The translations under genes and the position numbers were made by a program. From Hymenobacter terricola (GTDB lineage Bacteria; Bacteroidota; Bacteroidia; Cytophagales; Hymenobacteraceae), in the NCBI RefSeq assembly GCF_017921975.2, contig NZ_JAGEMO020000012.1, forward strand, positions 1-64,000: a stretch of DNA of 64,000 nt, read 5' to 3'. Below are positions 48,314-58,683 of this stretch, one piece after another (the stretch's first letter is position 1; each line of letters opens with the position of its first letter). Under the pieces are notes generated by a model that saw only the letters and a program-made list of their open reading frames with translations, was not told where the DNA came from and made no database searches.

Positions 48314-49786
48314 ATGATTTCCCTGCCGCTCTTTTCTCTGCTGACCGATGTGACCGTGCTGGCCCAGCCCGGCCCCACCGACGTGCCCATCACCGGCCTC
48401 ACGCTCGACTCGCGCGAGGCGGGGCCGGGCGTGGCTTTCTGCGCCCTGCGGGGCACCGCTACCGATGGCCACAAGTTCATCGAAACCGCCGTGGAAAAGG
48501 GCGCAACTGCCGTTATCTGCGAAGAGTTGCCCTCCCCGCTGAACCCAGCCACGGCCTACGTGCTGGTGCCGGACAGCGCCGAGGCGCTCGGCCACATTGC
48601 GGCGGCTTTCCATGGGCATCCGTCGCGGCAGCTGCGGCTCATCGGCATCACCGGCACGAATGGCAAAACGACTTGCGCCACGCTCCTGCACAAGCTCCTG
48701 CGCGAGCTGGGCTACCACGCCGGCCTGCTCAGCACGGTGCAGAATCAGATTGACGAGGAAGTGATTCCCAGCACCCACACCACGCCCGACGCCATCCGCC
48801 TGAATGCGCTGCTGGCCCGCATGGTAGCCGCCGGCTGCACCCACGCCTGCATGGAAGTGAGCAGCCACGCCGTGGCCCAGCACCGCGTCACGGGCCTGCG
48901 CTTCGCCGGCGGCGTGTTCACCAACCTCACCCACGACCATCTTGACTACCACGGCACGTTCGACAACTATCTGAAGGCCAAGAAGGCTTTTTTCGATGCC
49001 CTGCCTAAAACGGCCTTTGCCCTCACCAACGCCGACGACAAACGCGGCCCGGTGATGCTGCAAAACACCGCCGCCCGCCGCGAAACGTATTCCCTGCGCG
49101 GCGCTGCCACTTTCCGGGCCAAGCTGGTAGCCAACGAGGTGCACGGCCTGCACCTCGAAATCGACGGCCGCGAAATCCTGTTCCGTCTCATCGGCGTGTT
49201 CAACGCCTACAACCTGCTGGCCGTGTATGGCGCGGCCGTGCTGCTGGGCGAAGACCCCACCGAGGCCCTCACCATCCTCTCGGGCCTGACCACTGCGCCC
49301 GGCCGCTTCGAGCCCGTGGTATCGGCCAGGCAGGGCGTGACTGGCATTATCGACTACGCCCACACGCCCGATGCGCTGGAAAACGTGCTCCAGACGCTGC
49401 ACGAAATCCGCCAGCCCAGCCAGCAAATCATCACCGTGGTGGGCTGCGGCGGCAACCGCGACGCGGCCAAACGCCCCATTATGGCCAACCTGGCCGCCCG
49501 CCTGTCCAACAAAGTCATCCTCACTGCCGACAACCCCCGCTTTGAGGACCCGAACGACATTCTGGCCCAGATGCAGGCCGGCGTGACCGCGCCCGACTCG
49601 GCCAAAGTCCAGACTGTGCCCGACCGCCGCGAAGCCATCCGTACTGCCGTGGCGCTGGCCGGCCCCCACGACATTGTGCTGGTGGCCGGCAAAGGCCACG
49701 AAAATTATCAGGAGATTCGTGGGGTGAAAGCCCCGTTCGATGACAAGGCAGTGCTGAACGAAGTTTTTTTGCAATTGAATAAATAA
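48314..49786 (+). CDS. murE: UDP-MurNAc-tripeptide synthetase MurE
   Basis: The 490-residue Mur ligase has the ATP-binding GITGTNGKTT, the TTPDAI motif, MEVSSHAV, FTNLTHDHLDYHGTF and the meso-diaminopimelate-specific DNPR motif (TADNPRFEDPNDI), so it adds meso-DAP to UDP-MurNAc-L-Ala-D-Glu. The three-domain layout and length are normal. It is the first ligase of the cluster; murF is not found in the window. Confidence 0.94.
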   Translation: MISLPLFSLLTDVTVLAQPGPTDVPITGLTLDSREAGPGVAFCALRGTATDGHKFIETAVEKGATAVICEELPSPLNPATAYVLVPDSAEALGHIAAAFHGHPSRQLRLIGITGTNGKTTCATLLHKLLRELGYHAGLLSTVQNQIDEEVIPSTHTTPDAIRLNALLARMVAAGCTHACMEVSSHAVAQHRVTGLRFAGGVFTNLTHDHLDYHGTFDNYLKAKKAFFDALPKTAFALTNADDKRGPVMLQNTAARRETYSLRGAATFRAKLVANEVHGLHLEIDGREILFRLIGVFNAYNLLAVYGAAVLLGEDPTEALTILSGLTTAPGRFEPVVSARQGVTGIIDYAHTPDALENVLQTLHEIRQPSQQIITVVGCGGNRDAAKRPIMANLAARLSNKVILTADNPRFEDPNDILAQMQAGVTAPDSAKVQTVPDRREAIRTAVALAGPHDIVLVAGKGHENYQEIRGVKAPFDDKAVLNEVFLQLNK

Positions 49787-49797
49787 CGCGCCGTCCT

Positions 49798-49908
49798 CCG
49801 GTCTGACCGCCCTAGGCGGTCCGACCGGTTGCCGCAACAACGACACCCGAACAGCGACCGCGCCGTTCGCCCAACAACCGGTCGGACCGCCTAGGGCGGT
49901 CGGACCGG
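49798..49908. repeat. 34-bp inverted repeat between murE and mraY
   Basis: Arms 49798-49831 and 49875-49908 are inverted copies with one mismatch around a 43-bp spacer. Each arm is itself palindromic around CCGCC-CTAG-GCGG. It lies between genes that are normally closely spaced. Confidence 0.8.
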
Positions 49909-49939
49909 CCCCGAAATCCGCCAAGACTGCCCAACCCGA

Positions 49940-51160
49940 ATGCTTTTTTACCTCTTCCGTTACCTGCACGACCATTTTCACCTGCCTGGCACCGGGGTGT
50001 TTCAATACACCACGTTCCGGGCCGGGCTGGCCGTGGTTATTTCCCTGTTCATCGCCCAAATCTTTGGCCATCGCCTCATTCGGGTGCTGCAGAAAAAGCA
50101 GGTCGGCGAAAGCATCCGCGACCTGGGCCTGCAAGGGCAAAACGAGAAGAAAGGCACGCCTACCATGGGCGGCCTCATCATCATTCTGGCCATTCTGGTG
50201 CCGGTGCTGCTGCTGGCCCGACTGCGCAACATCTACATCATCCTCATGCTGCTCAGCACGGTCTGGCTGGGCCTGATTGGTTTTCTGGACGACTACATCA
50301 AGGTTTTTCGCAAGAACAAGGAGGGCCTGAGCGGCCGGTTCAAGGTGCTGGGGCAGGTGGGGCTGGGCATCACGGTGGGGTGGGTGCTGTTCTACAGCAA
50401 CGAAATCACGGTGCGCGAATACCTCCTGCCCAATGGCCAGTTCTCCGCCATTGAGGCCACCAAGGTTTTCAAAGACGTGCACCTGATGATTACCACCGTG
50501 CCGTTTATGAAGAACAACGAGCTGAACTACGGCGACTTATTCGCCACGGCTGGCACGTTTTTCAACGGTTTATACGGCCTGCTTTACATCCCCATTGTCA
50601 TCTTCCTGATAACGGCCGTGAGCAACGGGGCCAACATCACCGACGGCCTCGACGGGTTGGCGGCCGGCACTTCGGCCATCATCGGCATCACGCTGGCCAT
50701 CTTCGCCTTCGTAAGCGGAAACGCGCTACTGGCTGACTATCTGGATGTTATGTTTATTCCGGATTCGGGCGAGCTGGTCATTTTCTGTACGGCGTTTGTG
50801 GGCGCCTGCATCGGTTTTCTGTGGTACAACAGCTACCCGGCGCAGGTTTTCATGGGCGACACGGGCTCGCTGGCGTTGGGCGGCATCATCGCCGTGCTGG
50901 CGCTCATCGTGCGCAAAGAGCTGCTGATTCCGATTCTCTGCGGCATCTTCCTGGTTGAAAACCTGTCGGTTATCGTGCAGGTCAGCTATTTTAAGTACAC
51001 CCGGAGGAAATATGGCGAGGGCCGCCGCCTGCTGCGCATGTCGCCGCTGCACCATCACTACCAGAAGCTGGGCTACCATGAGTCCAAAATCGTGTCGCGC
51101 TTCTGGATTGTCGGCATCATGCTGGCGGTCATCACTTTGGTTACCCTGAAACTGCGTTAA
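49940..51160 (+). CDS. mraY: Phospho-MurNAc-pentapeptide translocase MraY
   Basis: The 406-residue membrane enzyme has the MraY motifs: GTPTMGG near residue 76, [35 protein letters not shown], and [12 protein letters not shown], with [18 protein letters not shown] near the C-terminus. It attaches phospho-MurNAc-pentapeptide to undecaprenyl phosphate to form lipid I in the inner membrane. It ends 2 bp before murD. Confidence 0.95.
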   Translation: MLFYLFRYLHDHFHLPGTGVFQYTTFRAGLAVVISLFIAQIFGHRLIRVLQKKQVGESIRDLGLQGQNEKKGTPTMGGLIIILAILVPVLLLARLRNIYIILMLLSTVWLGLIGFLDDYIKVFRKNKEGLSGRFKVLGQVGLGITVGWVLFYSNEITVREYLLPNGQFSAIEATKVFKDVHLMITTVPFMKNNELNYGDLFATAGTFFNGLYGLLYIPIVIFLITAVSNGANITDGLDGLAAGTSAIIGITLAIFAFVSGNALLADYLDVMFIPDSGELVIFCTAFVGACIGFLWYNSYPAQVFMGDTGSLALGGIIAVLALIVRKELLIPILCGIFLVENLSVIVQVSYFKYTRRKYGEGRRLLRMSPLHHHYQKLGYHESKIVSRFWIVGIMLAVITLVTLKLR

Positions 51161-51162
51161 AC

Positions 51163-52542
51163 ATGAACATCGTAATTCTCGGAGCAGCCGAAAGTGGCGT
51201 GGGCGCGGCCCTGTTGGCCCAGGCGAAAGGCCACGCCGTGTTTGTGTCGGACCGCGGCCCGATTCAGGCCGATTACAAGCAGCAGCTCACCCAGGCCGGC
51301 ATTGCATTCGAAGAAGACGGCCATACGCTGGACAAAATCCTGGCGGCCGACGAAGTGGTGAAAAGCCCCGGCATCCCCGAAAAAGCCCCGGTAATCCAGG
51401 CGTTGCGCGAAAAGAACATTCCGATTATCTCCGAGATTGAGTTTGCCGGCCGCTACACCAGGGCCAAGTGCATCTGCATCACGGGCACCAACGGCAAAAC
51501 CACCACCACGCTGCTCATTCATCATTTGTTGAAGGAAGCGGGCCTGAAGGTGGGGCTGGCCGGCAACGTGGGCTTCAGCCTGGCCGAGCAGGTGATTGCC
51601 GACGAGCACGACTACTACGTGGTGGAGCTGAGCAGCTTCCAGCTGGACGACACGTACAATTTCCAGCCGTGGATTGCCATTCTGCTCAACATCACCCCCG
51701 ACCACCTGGACCGCTACGGCTACTCGCTCGAACAGTACGCAAACGCCAAGCTGCGCATTGTGCGCAACCAGGACAGCGACGGCACTTTCATCTACAACGC
51801 CGACGACGAAAATATCCAGCGCTACTTCAAGTCGGCCCTGCGCCCGGTGCACCAGATGCCCTTTAGCCTGCACCACCGCCCCGATTTTCACCTTGCCGGC
51901 TACTACAAGGAAGCCGACGAAATCTGCATTGACCTGCTGCCCGGCTACTACAGCAACACCGAAACCATCAGCACGGCCGGTTCACCCCTCATCGGCCAGC
52001 ACAACCGCCAGAATACCCTGGCCGCCGTGCTCGCCGCCCGCGTGGCCGGCCTCAGCCGTGAGCAAATTGAAGCGGCCCTCGCTACGTTCCAAAACGCCGA
52101 CCATCGCCTGCAGCTGGTGGGCGAAATCGACGGCGTGAAATTCATCAACGACAGCAAGGCCACCAATGTGGAAGCCGCCTGGTACGCCCTGGACGGCATT
52201 CACCAGCCCATCGTCTGGATTGCCGGCGGCACCGACAAAGGCAACGACTACAGCAGCCTGCTCAACCTGGCCGAGCACCGCGTAAAGGCCCTTATCTGCC
52301 TCGGCGTGGACAATGCCAAGCTGCGCACGGCGTTCGATAGCCTGGTGCCCCACGTGGAAGAAACCCAAAGCATGGCCGAGGCCGTGGCCCACGCCGCCGC
52401 CCTGGCCGAACCCGGCGACGTGGTGCTGCTCTCGCCCTGCTGCGCCAGCTTCGACCTGTTTAAAAACTACGAAGACCGGGGCCAGCAGTTTGCCGCCGCC
52501 GTGCAGCAGTTGCGTGAGCAACACGCTTCTGAATCAGTATAA
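51163..52542 (+). CDS. murD: UDP-MurNAc-alanine--D-glutamate ligase MurD
   Basis: The 459-residue protein has the N-terminal UDP-binding stretch (ILGAAESGVGAALLAQ), the ATP loop ITGTNGKTTTT, ELSSFQLDD, NITPDHLDRYG and a C-terminal IAGGTDKGNDYSSL and LLSPCCASFDLF, which are typical of MurD. It adds D-Glu to UDP-MurNAc-L-Ala. Confidence 0.94.
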   Translation: MNIVILGAAESGVGAALLAQAKGHAVFVSDRGPIQADYKQQLTQAGIAFEEDGHTLDKILAADEVVKSPGIPEKAPVIQALREKNIPIISEIEFAGRYTRAKCICITGTNGKTTTTLLIHHLLKEAGLKVGLAGNVGFSLAEQVIADEHDYYVVELSSFQLDDTYNFQPWIAILLNITPDHLDRYGYSLEQYANAKLRIVRNQDSDGTFIYNADDENIQRYFKSALRPVHQMPFSLHHRPDFHLAGYYKEADEICIDLLPGYYSNTETISTAGSPLIGQHNRQNTLAAVLAARVAGLSREQIEAALATFQNADHRLQLVGEIDGVKFINDSKATNVEAAWYALDGIHQPIVWIAGGTDKGNDYSSLLNLAEHRVKALICLGVDNAKLRTAFDSLVPHVEETQSMAEAVAHAAALAEPGDVVLLSPCCASFDLFKNYEDRGQQFAAAVQQLREQHASESV

Positions 52543-52571
52543 TCCTCGAAATCAGTTCAAAATCAGCGATT

Positions 52572-53747
52572 ATGAAAGACTGGCTCCAACGCAACCTCAA
52601 GGGCGACCCCATTCTGTGGGCCATCGTGCTGTTGTTTTCCTTCATCAGCATTGCCGTGGTGTATTCGGCCACCGGCACGCTGGCTTACAAGAAGATGAAC
52701 GGCAACACCGAGGCCTTCCTCTTCAAGCACACCAGCCTGATTCTGGTGGGGCTGGCCTGCATGTGGCTGGCCCACCGCATCGATTACCGGCACTACTCGC
52801 GGCTGTCGCTCTACGCGCTGCTGCTGTCGGTGCCGCTGTTGCTGTTCACGTTTTTTATGGGGGGCACCACCATCAACGAGGCGTCGCGCTGGCTCACCAT
52901 TCCGGTGATTAACCAGACCTTTCAGCCTTCGGATTTGGCCAAGCTGGCCCTGATTTCGCACTTGGCCAGCATGCTCAGTCGGCGGCAGCAGCATTTGCAC
53001 GACTTCAAATCGACGCTGCTGCCCGTGATGCTGTGGGTGGGCGTTATCTGCGGCCTCATCATTCTGAGTAATGCCTCCACGGCGCTGCTGCTGTTTGCCA
53101 CCTGCATGCTGCTGATGTTCATCGGGCGCGTGCCGCTCAAGCACATGGCCGTGATGGTGGCCATTGGCATTGTGCTGGGCGGGGCCGGCCTGTGGGCGGG
53201 CCAGCGCCTGGGCACGGTGATTTCCCGCGTGTCAAACTTCTCCGATAAGACCAAGAAAACCCCCTTTCAGCTGGAGCACAGCTACATCGCCATTGCCACC
53301 GGCGGCATTGCCGGCAAAGGCCCCGGCAAGAGCACGGAGCGCAACATTCTGCCGCACCCGTATTCCGACTTCATTTTCGCCATCATCATCGAGGAATACG
53401 GCCTGTTGGGCGGGGCCGTGGTGCTGTTCCTCTACCTGGCCTTTCTCTATCGAGGGCTAAAAACGGTGATGAATAGCTACGGCGCCTTCGGCGGGTTGCT
53501 TTCCGCGGGCCTCAGCTTCAGCCTCGTGCTGCAGGCCTTGGTGAATATGGGCGTGGCCGTGGGCCTGGGGCCCATCACGGGCCTGCCGCTGCCGCTGCTG
53601 AGCATGGGCGGCACGTCCCTTATTTTTACCGGCATCAGCATCGGCATCATCCTGGCCGTCAGCCGTGGTGAGCGTGAAATTCGCCCCATGACCGGCGAGC
53701 CCGACGACACGGCCCGCATCCCCAGCCAGCGCGCGGCGTATGCGTAA
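52572..53747 (+). CDS. ftsW: SEDS peptidoglycan polymerase FtsW
   Basis: The 391-residue membrane protein is a SEDS glycosyltransferase, with FQPSDLAKLALISHLA in the middle (the E/K-rich loop region), LEHSYIAIATGGIAGKGPGKST, DFIFAIIIEEYGLLGG and LGPITGLPLPLLSMGGTSLI. It polymerises septal glycan and works with FtsI. It starts 29 bp after murD. Confidence 0.93.
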   Translation: MKDWLQRNLKGDPILWAIVLLFSFISIAVVYSATGTLAYKKMNGNTEAFLFKHTSLILVGLACMWLAHRIDYRHYSRLSLYALLLSVPLLLFTFFMGGTTINEASRWLTIPVINQTFQPSDLAKLALISHLASMLSRRQQHLHDFKSTLLPVMLWVGVICGLIILSNASTALLLFATCMLLMFIGRVPLKHMAVMVAIGIVLGGAGLWAGQRLGTVISRVSNFSDKTKKTPFQLEHSYIAIATGGIAGKGPGKSTERNILPHPYSDFIFAIIIEEYGLLGGAVVLFLYLAFLYRGLKTVMNSYGAFGGLLSAGLSFSLVLQALVNMGVAVGLGPITGLPLPLLSMGGTSLIFTGISIGIILAVSRGEREIRPMTGEPDDTARIPSQRAAYA

Positions 53748-53771
53748 TGCTTCAACGGTCGTTCTGTTAAC

Positions 53772-54878
53772 ATGACATCTCCACTTCGCGTCATCATCAG
53801 CGGCGGCGGCACCGGCGGGCACATTTTCCCGGCCGTGGCCATTGCCAACGAATTGCGCCGCCGCTTGCCCGATACTGAAATCCTGTTCGTAGGGGCTAAC
53901 GGCCGCATGGAAATGACGCGCGTGCCCGACGCCGGCTACAAAATCGTGGGCCTCGACATCAGCGGCCTGCAGCGCCGGCTCACCCCCCAGAACCTGCTGT
54001 TTCCGGTGCGCGTGTTCCGGTCGGTGCGCAAGGCCGGAAAACTGATTGAGGAATTCCGGCCCGATGCCGTGGTAGGAGTGGGCGGCTACGCTTCGGCGCC
54101 GGTGCTGCTGGCCGCCACGTCGCGGGCCATTCCCACGCTCATTCAGGAGCAGAATTCGTACGCCGGCCTGGTCAATAAGCTGCTGGCGCGCCGCGTGGGC
54201 CGCATTTGCGTGGCGTATGAGGGAATGGAAAAGTTTTTTCCCGTCGATAAACTCGTGGTGACCGGCAACCCCGTCCGCACCGAAATTGCTGATGGCGCCC
54301 GGGCCGAAGCCCTGCGCTTCTTCGGCCTGGACCCTCACAAGAAAACCTTGCTCGTGGTGGGCGGCAGCCTGGGTGCCCGCACCCTCAACCAGGCCACGGC
54401 CGCCGCCCTGCCGCGCCTGCGCGAAGCCGGCGTGCAGCTGCTCTGGCAAACCGGCAAACTCTATTTTCCCGAAGCCCAACAGCAAGCCGAAGCCCACAAG
54501 GAAGACAACCTGCACGCCCTGGAATTCATCCAGCGCATGGATTTGGCCTATGCCGCCGCCGATGTGGTCATCAGTCGCGCGGGCGCCCTGTCCGTCTCCG
54601 AGCTGTGCCTCACCGGCAAGGCCAGCATCCTGGTGCCCTCGCCCAACGTGGCCGAGGACCACCAAACCAAAAATGCCCTGGCCCTGGCCAGCAAAGGCGC
54701 CGCCGTCCTCATTACCGATGCCCACGCCCCCGCGCGCCTCTACGACGAAGCGCTGCGCCTGCTCAATGACCCCGAACGCCAGCAGCAACTCAGCGCCCGC
54801 GTGCGCGAGCTGGCCCGGCCCAATGCCACCACCGCCATCGTCGACGAGCTGCTGAGATTAATTCCAACAAAAAATTAA
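53772..54878 (+). CDS. murG: Lipid II-forming GlcNAc transferase MurG
   Basis: The 368-residue GT28-type enzyme has the N-terminal GGGTGGHIFPAVAIANEL, the GVGGYASAPVLLAA loop, LIQEQNSYAGLVNKLLA and the donor site region VVGGSLGARTLN and SRAGALSVSELC. It transfers GlcNAc to lipid I, giving lipid II at the inner face of the membrane. Confidence 0.95.
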   Translation: MTSPLRVIISGGGTGGHIFPAVAIANELRRRLPDTEILFVGANGRMEMTRVPDAGYKIVGLDISGLQRRLTPQNLLFPVRVFRSVRKAGKLIEEFRPDAVVGVGGYASAPVLLAATSRAIPTLIQEQNSYAGLVNKLLARRVGRICVAYEGMEKFFPVDKLVVTGNPVRTEIADGARAEALRFFGLDPHKKTLLVVGGSLGARTLNQATAAALPRLREAGVQLLWQTGKLYFPEAQQQAEAHKEDNLHALEFIQRMDLAYAAADVVISRAGALSVSELCLTGKASILVPSPNVAEDHQTKNALALASKGAAVLITDAHAPARLYDEALRLLNDPERQQQLSARVRELARPNATTAIVDELLRLIPTKN

Positions 54879-54882
54879 AAAA

Positions 54883-54942
54883 TATTGCAGTAAAAAACGT
54901 TGCTCAAACCGCTTTTTTATGAGCCGAATTTTTACTGCAATA
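54883..54942. repeat. AT-rich inverted repeat before murC
   Basis: TATTGCAGTAAAAA (54883-54896) and its inverted copy (54929-54942) are perfect 14-bp arms, flanked by further A/T-rich partial complement (TTAATTC units). It ends 32 bp before the murC TTG start and may also be a terminator or attenuator in the cluster. Confidence 0.65.
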
Positions 54943-54973
54943 CTTCTTAATTCGTAATTATTAATTCAAAAAT

Positions 54974-56371
54974 TTGGACCAGTTTCCTTACGTCTTCTTT
55001 CTCGGTATTGGTGGCATCGGCATGTCGGCCCTGGCGCGCTGGTTCCAGGCAAACGGCCACCACGTCAGTGGCTACGACAAAACCGAAACGCCCCTGACCA
55101 AAGCGTTGGCTGCCGAAGGCATTGCCATTCATTACGCCGACGCAGTTGAGAATATTCCGGCTGAAATCCGCGAAAACCACGAAAAAGCGCTGGTTGTGCT
55201 CACGCCCGCCATTCCCGCCGAAAGCCTGGAGTGGGCCTGGCTGCGGGCCCAGGGCTACGACATTCGCAAGCGTAGCCAGGTGCTGGGGGTGCTTACCCAG
55301 GGCCGCCACACCATCGCCGTGGCCGGTACCCATGGCAAAACCACCACCAGCAGCATGGTGGCCCATTTGCTGCACCACGCCGGCCTCGACGCGGGCGCCT
55401 TTTTAGGTGGAATTGCCGTGAATTTGGGCAGTAATTTATTGCTGCCGAAAACTACCACTGCGCCCATCGTAGTAGAAGCCGATGAGTACGACCGCAGCTT
55501 CCTGACCCTGTTTCCGGACGTCGCAATCGTTACCAGCACCGATGCCGACCACCTCGATATCTACGGCGACCAGGCTGCGCTGATTGATTCATTCCGCCAA
55601 TTCGTGGCCCAGATTAAGCCCGGCGGCACCCTCCTGATTAACCACACCGCCGACCCGAGCGTGGCCGCTGCGGTACCGGCCGGCACCCGCGTCATTCGCT
55701 ACGGCCTCACTGCCGAGCAGGGCCCGGAATTATTTGCCACAAATATTTCGGCGGAAGGTCATCAATTTCATTTCGACTTGTATGGCCCGCAAGGGACGAT
55801 AAATAACCTGGAACTGGCCGTGCCGGGCTACCACAACGTGGAAAATATGCTCGCCGCCGCTGCCGTAGCCCAATTGCACGGAATAAGCGAAGCGAAACTA
55901 CGCGCCGCCGTGGCCGCCTACCAAGGAGTGAAGCGTCGGTTTGAATTCGTGGTTACCACCAGCCAAAACGTTTATTTAGACGATTACGCCCATCATCCAC
56001 GCGAAATTGAGGCCTTTCTACGTTCGGTGCGCACCTTGTATCCGGGCAAACGGCTGCGTGTTATTTTTCAGCCGCACCTTTTTACCCGCACACGGGACTT
56101 CGCGGCTGGCTTTTCGAAAAGCTTAAGTATTGCAGATGAGGTATTTTTGTTGGATATTTACCCCGCCCGCGAGAAGCCAATCCCGGGAATTACCTCCGAA
56201 ATAATTTTGGCCGGTATCACCGCTTCTACCAAAGCAATTCGAACCAAGGAGCAAGTGCTGAACGCAGCTCAAACCGATAATGCGTTCGATATTTTGGCTA
56301 CGGTAGGAGCAGGGGATATTGACACGTTGGTGCCGCAATTGAAATTAATTTTGACCGAGCGGTGGAAGTAG
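54974..56371 (+). CDS. murC: UDP-MurNAc--L-alanine ligase MurC
   Basis: The 465-residue protein has the MurC layout: FLGIGGIGMSALARWFQANGH at the start, VAGTHGKTTTSSM for ATP, EADEYDRSFL, STDADHLDIYGD, and the C-terminal DDYAHHPREIEAFL. It adds L-Ala to UDP-MurNAc. The start is a TTG (M-DQFPYV); no ATG is close, and the region just upstream is an AT-rich palindromic element. Confidence 0.94.
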   Translation: MDQFPYVFFLGIGGIGMSALARWFQANGHHVSGYDKTETPLTKALAAEGIAIHYADAVENIPAEIRENHEKALVVLTPAIPAESLEWAWLRAQGYDIRKRSQVLGVLTQGRHTIAVAGTHGKTTTSSMVAHLLHHAGLDAGAFLGGIAVNLGSNLLLPKTTTAPIVVEADEYDRSFLTLFPDVAIVTSTDADHLDIYGDQAALIDSFRQFVAQIKPGGTLLINHTADPSVAAAVPAGTRVIRYGLTAEQGPELFATNISAEGHQFHFDLYGPQGTINNLELAVPGYHNVENMLAAAAVAQLHGISEAKLRAAVAAYQGVKRRFEFVVTTSQNVYLDDYAHHPREIEAFLRSVRTLYPGKRLRVIFQPHLFTRTRDFAAGFSKSLSIADEVFLLDIYPAREKPIPGITSEIILAGITASTKAIRTKEQVLNAAQTDNAFDILATVGAGDIDTLVPQLKLILTERWK

Positions 56372-56434
56372 CAATTCCGACCATAATTGCCACCATTTCC
56401 AGTTCGCTTCGTTACGCCGTTATTTAGTCATTGC

Positions 56435-57193
56435 ATGGACCGCACCGTTAGAAATTTACTTGTTGCAGCTGCTTGCCTCTTGGTGCTGGGCGCGCTGGGC
56501 GTGTTTGCCGCCGTGCGCCAGGCCGGCCGGCCAGTGGGCGAAGTCACGGTGAACATCGCCAACGAATTCGATAACTACTTCATCAGTGAGCGCGGCGTGA
56601 CGGCCTTGCTCACCAAGGGCGGGGCCGAACCCGTGCTGGGCACCCGGCCCGAAGGCCCGCGCCTGCGCGAGCTGGAAGCCCGCCTGAAAGCCCATCCCTT
56701 TGTGCGCGACGCCCAGGTGTACCGCGACCTGGCCGGCAACCTCCACGCCGACGTGCGCCAGAACCGCCCCATCGCCCGCCTCACGCACCCCGATACCCGC
56801 CTCGATACGTACGTGGACGCCGAAGGCCGCGCCCTGCCACTATCGCCGCTGTTTACGGCCCGCGTAGCCACCGTGGCCCGGCCCGGCGGCTTAAGCCTGC
56901 CAACTGCATTTTTCCAGGATAGTACCGGGCGGCGCTACCTCGACTTTTTGCGTTACGTCGATGAGCATCCGTTCTGGAAAGCTCAGGTTTCGGAGGTGTT
57001 TATCGAGCCCGGCGGCAAGCTGTCGTTCACCCAACAGGTGGGCGACCAACGTATCGAATTCGGGCTGCCCGAAAATATTTCCGAGAAATTTGCCAAGCTT
57101 ATGGTATTTTACCGGCAAATTCCGTCAGTTTTGGGGTGGGATACCTACCACCGCGTAAACGTAGAATACCAGAATCAAATCATTTGCGAATGA
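56435..57193 (+). CDS. ftsQ: Cell-division protein FtsQ
   Basis: The 252-residue protein has one N-terminal transmembrane helix (about 7-29) and a periplasmic part with a POTRA-like region (VNIANEFDNYFISERGV...HPFVRDAQVYRDLAGNLHADVRQNRPIARL), as in Bacteroidota FtsQ. Position between murC and ftsA supports the call. The ATG at 56435 places the membrane helix at the N-terminus; the frame is open further upstream. Confidence 0.85.
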   Translation: MDRTVRNLLVAAACLLVLGALGVFAAVRQAGRPVGEVTVNIANEFDNYFISERGVTALLTKGGAEPVLGTRPEGPRLRELEARLKAHPFVRDAQVYRDLAGNLHADVRQNRPIARLTHPDTRLDTYVDAEGRALPLSPLFTARVATVARPGGLSLPTAFFQDSTGRRYLDFLRYVDEHPFWKAQVSEVFIEPGGKLSFTQQVGDQRIEFGLPENISEKFAKLMVFYRQIPSVLGWDTYHRVNVEYQNQIICE

Positions 57194-57277
57194 CAATTCG
57201 CTGAATAATAGGCCGTAAGGTCAGAGAAACTCAACTCCCAACCCATCGCTTCTTCACTGCTCGCCAGCACCGCTCCT

Positions 57278-58678
57278 ATGCAACAAGACAAAATCGTCGT
57301 CGGGCTCGACATTGGTACCACAAAAATCTGTGCCCTGGTAGGCCGCAAAAACGAGTTCGGCAAACTCGAAATTCTGGGCATGGGCAAAGCCGTGTCCGAA
57401 GGTGTTTCGCGCGGCATTGTGCTCAATATTGACAAGACCGTTGATGCCATCAAACGGGCCATTCGGCAGGCCGAAGAACAGTCCGGAATTAGCATTGGGG
57501 TGGTAAACGTGGGCATTGCCGGCCAGCACATCAAAAGCCTCCAGCACAACGGCAGCATCACGCGCAACTCGGCCGATACCATTGGTCCCGACGACGTGAA
57601 CCGCCTCACGCAGGACATGTACCGCCTCGTGACCCAGCCCGGCTCGCAAATCATTCATGTGATGCCGCAGGACTACAAAGTGGACTACGAGGAAGGCATC
57701 GCCGACCCCGTAGGCTACGAAGGCGTGCGGCTGGAAGGCAATTTCCACATCATCACCGCCCAGAGCACGGCCATCAACAACATCAATAAGTGCGTAACCA
57801 AAGCCGGGCTGGAAATTGCCGACCTGATTCTGGAACCGCTGGCCAGTTCCATGTCCATCCTTTCCGAAGAGGAGAAGGAAGCCGGCGTGGCCCTGATTGA
57901 CATTGGCGGTGGCACTACCGATTTGGCGGTATTCAAGGATGGCATCATCCGGCACGCGGCGGTGCTTCCGTTCGGTGGCAACATCATTACGCAGGATATC
58001 AAGGCTGGCTGCAACGTGGCCCCTGGCCAGGCGGAGCAATTGAAGGTTAAATTCGGCAAAGCCATTGCTGCTGAAGCTTCCGACTACGAAATTGTGAGCA
58101 TTCCAGGCCTGCCCAACCGCGCCCCCAAGGAGGTTTCGCTGAAAAACCTGGCCTACATCATCGAGGCCCGGATGTCGGAAATCATGGAGTTGGTGTACGC
58201 CGAAATCTACCGCATGGGCCTGCACGACAAGCTGTCGGCCGGCATCGTGCTCACCGGTGGGGGCTCGCAGCTGCAGTACCTGGAGCAGCTCACGGAGTAC
58301 ATCACCGGCCTGGATACGCGCATTGGCTACCCCAACCAGCACCTTGGCAAGAGCCGCATCGAAGCCGTAAAGTCGCCGATGTACGCCACCACGGTGGGCT
58401 TGGTGCTGTCCGGCTACCACTCGCTGGATGAGCGCAACACCTCCCGCGTGCCCTACGAGCAAGAAGTACCGGCCGTTATTCCGGCTTACTATGCCCCGCA
58501 GGCCGCTCCCGTCGTTCCGGCTCCCGCCGAAACCCGCGCTGCAACGCCCGTCGCACCGGCCCCCGCATCCGCGCCGGCCAAACCCAAGGAACCCGGTGCT
58601 GCCAGCCGTTTCTTCAAGGACATCATCACCCGCACCAAAGGGTTGCTGATTGACGATTACGACGATAAATCCTACTAG
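57278..58678 (+). CDS. ftsA: Cell-division ATPase FtsA
   Basis: The 466-residue actin-fold protein has the phosphate loops GLDIGTTKICALVGR and DIGGGTTDLAVF, the SHS2 1C region, and GIVLTGGGSQLQYLEQL. A Pro/Ala-rich linker leads to a C-terminal amphipathic-helix-like stretch (FFKDIITRTKGLLIDDYDD) that would bind the membrane. It tethers FtsZ filaments. Confidence 0.94.
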   Translation: MQQDKIVVGLDIGTTKICALVGRKNEFGKLEILGMGKAVSEGVSRGIVLNIDKTVDAIKRAIRQAEEQSGISIGVVNVGIAGQHIKSLQHNGSITRNSADTIGPDDVNRLTQDMYRLVTQPGSQIIHVMPQDYKVDYEEGIADPVGYEGVRLEGNFHIITAQSTAINNINKCVTKAGLEIADLILEPLASSMSILSEEEKEAGVALIDIGGGTTDLAVFKDGIIRHAAVLPFGGNIITQDIKAGCNVAPGQAEQLKVKFGKAIAAEASDYEIVSIPGLPNRAPKEVSLKNLAYIIEARMSEIMELVYAEIYRMGLHDKLSAGIVLTGGGSQLQYLEQLTEYITGLDTRIGYPNQHLGKSRIEAVKSPMYATTVGLVLSGYHSLDERNTSRVPYEQEVPAVIPAYYAPQAAPVVPAPAETRAATPVAPAPASAPAKPKEPGAASRFFKDIITRTKGLLIDDYDDKSY

Positions 58679-58683
58679 GAAAC

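Noticed and set aside
48236..50482. 748-residue open frame on the minus strand opposite murE and mraY
   Set aside because: It is a shadow of well-identified genes in GC-rich DNA; its translation is low-complexity Gly/His/Val-rich and matches no family.
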